Shown piece after piece: positions 60,605 to 64,000 of a DNA stretch of 64,000 nt (within the stretch, counting starts at the first letter, position 1; each line of letters begins with the position of its first letter). This stretch comes from Pseudomonas sp. B20(2017) (GTDB taxonomy: Bacteria > Pseudomonadota > Gammaproteobacteria > Pseudomonadales > Pseudomonadaceae). Both the position numbers and the translations under genes were made by a program. Location of the stretch: the NCBI RefSeq assembly GCF_002113125.1, contig NZ_NEJP01000011.1, positions 62,001 through 126,000 on the forward strand, read 5' to 3'. Under the pieces are notes generated by a model. That model saw only the letters and a program-made list of their open reading frames with translations, was not told the DNA's origin and searched no databases.

Positions 60605-60694
60605 GAAAAAGCTCCTTGCAGTATCGCGTCATCATCCGTGGGGCGCGCAGCATGAACAAAGTCCTTCCATTGATCAAACCCGATTGCAAAAAAA

Positions 60695-60720
60695 AACAGG
60701 CGCCTGAAAAGGCGCCTGTT
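60695..60720 (-). terminator. Terminator after the RNase T2 gene
   Basis: Stem AACAGGCGCCT / AGGCGCCTGTT with loop GAAA, A-run on one side and T-run on the other, so it works in both directions; it separates the RNase T2 gene from the PAAR cassette. Confidence 0.9.
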
Positions 60721-60744
60721 TTTTATGACCGGTAACCGCTCCGG

Positions 60745-61404
60745 TCAACGCGACGGCGGCACTCGAATGTCCCCCGCCCGGCACTGGGTTTTCACGCCCT
60801 TGCCGCAGGCGCCGAATTGCAGGTCCTTGCCCATGCACACGCGCACTTCCGAGAGTTCCGGGCCGTTGCAGATGACGGCGATGCCGTCTGAGGGGATGCC
60901 CGGATTGCTCCTGCGGAACAGGTCGGCAATTTCCTGCGCTTCGAAGTAATAAGAGCTACTGAATGGTTGCAGCTCTTCCGGGATTTTTACCGCGGCCACG
61001 GCTTTGTCCGCTTCGTCCAGATAACCCATCGCGCCGAGGCCGCTGCAGGTGCCGTGCTTGCTCCATTCGTGATCGAGCAGTTTTTTGGTCGGGAACAGCG
61101 TCAGGCCTTTGGCCGTTTCGGCAGCCGACAGGTTGGTCAGTGGCGGGCAGGATTCAGGCCAGCCGCCCTTGGCGTATTGCGGCCACAGGCCATGCAGGAC
61201 AAAACCGTAGCCCTTGCCGGTGCATTGAGGGTCGTCCTTGTGGGTCAGGCAAAAGGTCGGCGACCAGGACAACGTCAGCAGGTAGTAATCGAATACCCCC
61301 GCCACCGATTCCGCCTTGCTGGCGGACGACTGGCGTGCCGAACTCAGGCCGATGCTACCGACCGTCAGCGCAATCAGCGCCATAATTGTAAAAAGCTTTT
61401 TCAT
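60745..61404 (-). CDS. Ribonuclease T2 family enzyme (RNase I-like)
   Basis: 219 residues. Signal peptide ~1-23. Both active-site segments are present: CAS-1 G-F-V-L-H-G-L-W-P-Q with His71, and CAS-2 H-E-W-S-K-H-G-T-C with Glu113 and His117. Eight cysteines suggest the usual disulphides. A periplasmic or secreted RNase cutting RNA through 2',3'-cyclic intermediates; in the context of nucleoside uptake genes it may feed salvage. Single gene. Confidence 0.92.
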   Translation of the reverse strand: MKKLFTIMALIALTVGSIGLSSARQSSASKAESVAGVFDYYLLTLSWSPTFCLTHKDDPQCTGKGYGFVLHGLWPQYAKGGWPESCPPLTNLSAAETAKGLTLFPTKKLLDHEWSKHGTCSGLGAMGYLDEADKAVAAVKIPEELQPFSSSYYFEAQEIADLFRRSNPGIPSDGIAVICNGPELSEVRVCMGKDLQFGACGKGVKTQCRAGDIRVPPSR

Positions 61405-61539
61405 GTTCCCGCTCCTTGGGACGCGTGCGTCCGTGGTTTCTGTGGCCTGACCATCACTTGGTCAGACGCTGATTGAGTCATGCCCGTGTTGCAAGCGCAT
61501 GACGCAGGGCAAAACCTGCATTACTTTGAAAGGACTACG

Positions 61540-62052
61540 ATGAAGTTGAAATCACCACAGGGAACCGACATGAGTAAAGCAGACGAACTCGCCGCGAAAC
61601 TCAAACAAACCCGGCACACCCATGCTGACGAAATCACCTGCGCCGACCTGGAAATCGATTGCTGGCCGGCTCAGGTCTACGCCTTGTATCACCGTATCGA
61701 GGGCTGGTTGCAACCGGTCACCGAGGTAGGCCTGAAGATTCGGCGCAATCCTACTCATGTTTGCGAAAGTTCGCCGGATGGCGAGACCCACGACTACGCC
61801 ATCGACCAGTTGATCATCGAAGCCAACCACCACAGCCTGACGTTCGATCCCATCGCCCGTTTCACCGAAGACGGCGCCGGGCGCGTGCAGATCAACCTGC
61901 CGGGCAAGGAAACCTCGCTGCTGCGCACCGTCGACGAACACGGCGAAAGTCACTGGTGGTTGCAGACCATCGAGACCGGGCAACAACTGGATGCGATTGC
62001 GTTGACGGAAAACAACCTGCTGTTGGTAGTCCAGGAAGGGCTCGGTCTGTAG
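61540..62052 (+). CDS. Hypothetical protein
   Basis: 170 residues from ATG at 61540 with AAAGGA six bases ahead; a second start ten codons in (M-S-K-A-D-E-L) is also possible. Soluble, acidic, no signal peptide. Contains W-P-A-Q-V-Y-A-L-Y-H-R-I-E-G-W-L-Q-P and a strand-rich second half (A-G-R-V-Q-I-N-L-P-G-K-E-T-S). I do not recognise it. It is 95 bp before copA, with a probable cop box between, so it is not necessarily in the copper operon. Confidence 0.65.
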   Translation: MKLKSPQGTDMSKADELAAKLKQTRHTHADEITCADLEIDCWPAQVYALYHRIEGWLQPVTEVGLKIRRNPTHVCESSPDGETHDYAIDQLIIEANHHSLTFDPIARFTEDGAGRVQINLPGKETSLLRTVDEHGESHWWLQTIETGQQLDAIALTENNLLLVVQEGLGL

Positions 62053-62060
62053 GCCGGACC

Positions 62061-62075
62061 TGACAAAACTGTAAT
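62061..62075 (+). promoter_or_regulatory. Possible cop box
   Basis: TGACAAAACTGTAAT, 72 bp before the copA start. It resembles the TGACA-N-TGTAAT-like sites of CopR/CusR-type copper regulators; match judged from memory. Confidence 0.45.
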
Positions 62076-62147
62076 CCGCCCCTCAGCCAGCTGAAAGCTG
62101 CCGCTGGTTAGGCTCCCCGTCATTGGTCAAACGGGGACTTCCAGCGC

Positions 62148-63851
62148 ATGCCTTCCACCACCTCAAGACGCACTTTCGTCAAAGGCCTCGCCGCCAGCGG
62201 TCTGCTCGGCGGCCTCGGCCTGTGGCGCACGCCGGTCTGGGCCTTGAACAGCCCCGGCCAGGTGAACGAGTTAAGCGGCACCGACTTCGAGCTGTTCATC
62301 GGCGAAACCCCGGTCAACTTCACCGGCCAGCCCCGCACCGCGATGACCATCAACGGCAGCCTGCCCGGCCCGCTGCTGCGCTGGCGTGAAGGCGACACGG
62401 TGACGTTGCGGGTGCGCAACCGGCTCAAGGCAGACACATCGATCCATTGGCACGGCATTCTGCTGCCGGCCAACATGGACGGCGTGCCGGGCCTGAGTTT
62501 CAAGGGCATCGAGCCGGGCGGCGTGTACGTCTACCAGTTCAAGGTTCGCCAGCACGGCACCTACTGGTATCACAGCCATTCCGGCTTGCAGGAACAGGCC
62601 GGCGTCTACGGGCCGCTGGTGATCGACGCCCGGGAACCGGAGCCGTTCCAGTACGACCGCGACTACGTGGTGATGCTCAGCGACTGGTCCGACGAAGACC
62701 CGGCCAGCCTGATGAAGACCCTGAAAAAGCAGTCCGACTACTACAACTTCCACAAACGCACCGTCGGCGATTTCATCCACGACGTCGGCGAAAAAGGCTG
62801 GGGCGCCACCGTCGCCGATCGCACGATGTGGGCGCAGATGAAGATGAATCCCACCGACATCGCCGACGTCAGCGGCGCCACGTACACCTTCCTGATGAAC
62901 GGCCACGCCCCGGATAACAACTGGACCGGTCTGTTCCGCCCCGGCGAAAAGCTGCGGCTGCGGCTGATCAACGGCTCGGCCATGACCTACTTCGACGTGC
63001 GCATCCCCGGCTTGAAAATGACCGTGGTCGCCGCCGACGGCCTGAACGTCAAACCGGTCAGCGTCGACGAGTTGCGCATCGCCGTGGCGGAAACCTATGA
63101 CGTGATCGTCGAGCCCGCCGCCGACGCCTACACCCTGTTCGCCCAGGCCATGGACCGCACCGGTTACGCCCGAGGCACCCTCGCCGCCCGCGCCGGTTTG
63201 TCGGCCCCGGTGCCGGCGCTGGACCCGCGACCGCTGGTGACCATGGACGACATGGGCATGGGCGGCATGGATCATGGCTCGATGGACATGAGCGGCATGG
63301 ACCACGCCAGCATGAACATGGGCCCGATGCAGTCGCACCCCGACAGCGGAAAGGACAATCCGCTGGTGGACATGCAAGCCATGACCACCGCCGCGAAACT
63401 CGACGACCCCGGCCTCGGCCTGCGCAACAACGGCCGCCGCGTGCTGACCTACGCCGACCTGCGCAGCACGTTCGAAGACCCGGACGGCCGCGACCCGAGC
63501 CGCACCCTCGAGCTGCACCTCACCGGCCACATGGAGAAATTCGCCTGGTCATTCAACGGCATCAAGTTCTCCGACGCCGAGCCCCTGCGTTTGAAGTACG
63601 GCGAGCGCATCCGCCTGGTGCTGGTCAACGACACGATGATGACCCACCCCATTCACCTGCACGGCATGTGGAGCGATCTGGAAGACGAAAACGGCAATTT
63701 CCAGGTGCGCAAACACACCATCGACATGCCGCCCGGCTCCCGCCGCAGCTACCGCGTCACCGCCGATGCGCTCGGCCGTTGGGCCTATCACTGCCATCTC
63801 CTGTACCACATGGAAATGGGCATGTTCCGCGAAGTGCGGGTGGAAGAATGA
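62148..63851 (+). CDS. copA: Copper resistance multicopper oxidase CopA
   Basis: 567 residues. Twin-arginine signal R-R-T-F-V-K-G at 7-13 for folded export to the periplasm. Copper-binding motifs H-W-H-G (100-103), Y-H-S-H-S (141-145), H-P-I-H-L-H-G and H-C-H-L-L-Y-H-M-E-M-G-M near the C-terminus. Around residues 365-400 is a Met/His-rich insert (M-G-G-M-D-H-G-S-M-D-M-S-G-M-D-H) that binds copper in PcoA/CopA. It oxidises Cu(I). The stop overlaps a possible upstream copB start (ATGA). Confidence 0.94.
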   Translation: MPSTTSRRTFVKGLAASGLLGGLGLWRTPVWALNSPGQVNELSGTDFELFIGETPVNFTGQPRTAMTINGSLPGPLLRWREGDTVTLRVRNRLKADTSIHWHGILLPANMDGVPGLSFKGIEPGGVYVYQFKVRQHGTYWYHSHSGLQEQAGVYGPLVIDAREPEPFQYDRDYVVMLSDWSDEDPASLMKTLKKQSDYYNFHKRTVGDFIHDVGEKGWGATVADRTMWAQMKMNPTDIADVSGATYTFLMNGHAPDNNWTGLFRPGEKLRLRLINGSAMTYFDVRIPGLKMTVVAADGLNVKPVSVDELRIAVAETYDVIVEPAADAYTLFAQAMDRTGYARGTLAARAGLSAPVPALDPRPLVTMDDMGMGGMDHGSMDMSGMDHASMNMGPMQSHPDSGKDNPLVDMQAMTTAAKLDDPGLGLRNNGRRVLTYADLRSTFEDPDGRDPSRTLELHLTGHMEKFAWSFNGIKFSDAEPLRLKYGERIRLVLVNDTMMTHPIHLHGMWSDLEDENGNFQVRKHTIDMPPGSRRSYRVTADALGRWAYHCHLLYHMEMGMFREVRVEE

Positions 63852-63862
63852 GGACGCCGACC

Positions 63863-64000
63863 ATGACTCGATTTGCCGCGTTTTCGTTGTCACTCCTGTC
63901 GATGGCCCAGGCCTTCGCCGCCAGCGACATGCAGGGCATGGATCACAGCCGGATGGGCGATCTGCAAAGCATGGACGAGGGCATGATGCAGCCCGCCGCG
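63863..64000 (+). CDS. copB: Copper resistance protein CopB, N-terminal part (cut by right edge)
   Basis: Only 46 codons are visible. Signal peptide from M-T-R-F-A-A-F to A-F-A-A, then a Met/His-rich start of the mature protein (M-Q-G-M-D-H-S-R-M, E-G-M-M-Q-P), as in CopB/PcoB outer-membrane proteins. I chose the ATG at 63863 because GAGGA precedes it; an ATG at 63848 overlaps the copA stop and is also possible. Confidence 0.82.
   Translation, partial: MTRFAAFSLSLLSMAQAFAASDMQGMDHSRMGDLQSMDEGMMQPAA

Overview
The window is GC-rich chromosomal DNA from a Pseudomonas, most likely of the P. fluorescens group. The evidence is the family content (Tsx/nucleoside permease, codBA, FecIRA, CopAB, a pseudomonad metallothionein, a maltotetraose-forming amylase), several intergenic REP-pair repeats of pseudomonad type, and a gene order at 16.4-24.9 kb that matches my memory of P. 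aeruginosa PA2652-PA2659 (ctpM, antiporter, tlpQ, bqsS, bqsR and small periplasmic genes). No rRNA, tRNA, IS element, prophage or CRISPR array was seen.

Layout. 0-8.4 kb: minus-strand N-terminal 2,800 codons of a giant autotransporter built from beta-strand repeats, running off the left edge. 8.4-10.8 kb: tsx and a nucleoside permease/nucleosidase-like gene behind a perfect LacI-type palindrome. 10.8-16.4 kb: quinone oxidoreductase, XapX, AraC regulator, two small proteins, a metallothionein, a pair of YdcZ-type membrane proteins with a divergent LysR. 16.4-25 kb: two chemoreceptors flanking an antiporter, then a BqsRS-type two-component system with two PepSY proteins and a probable BqsR box. 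25-35 kb: patatin-like phospholipase, QueD, an Asp-nucleophile alpha/beta hydrolase, codBA, a CMD-family protein, secreted amylase, a DapF-like protein with both catalytic cysteines replaced, and an MFS transporter.

35-40 kb: fecIRA ferric citrate-type uptake and signalling, then a methyltransferase. 40-46.5 kb: a two-partner secretion pair (TpsB/TpsA). 46.7-50 kb: EmrAB-type efflux operon and an AhpD-like protein. 50-54.5 kb: a second FecI/FecR/TonB-receptor cell-surface signalling operon. 54.5-58.8 kb: Cache-GGDEF diguanylate cyclase, class II aldolase plus HAD hydrolase with a divergent LysR. 58.8-60.6 kb: a compact three-gene cassette, PAAR protein, Ser-Asp-His lipase-like protein and lipoprotein, which reads as an orphan type VI secretion effector-immunity module and is the strongest candidate for a little-described system. 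60.7-64 kb: RNase T2, a small unknown gene, and the start of copAB, cut by the right edge.

Taken together the window is dominated by envelope and environment-facing functions: adhesins (type V secretion), metal uptake and resistance, chemotaxis, nucleoside/cytosine salvage, secreted hydrolases and interbacterial competition. All calls come from reading the sequence and remembered family features; no database search was run.
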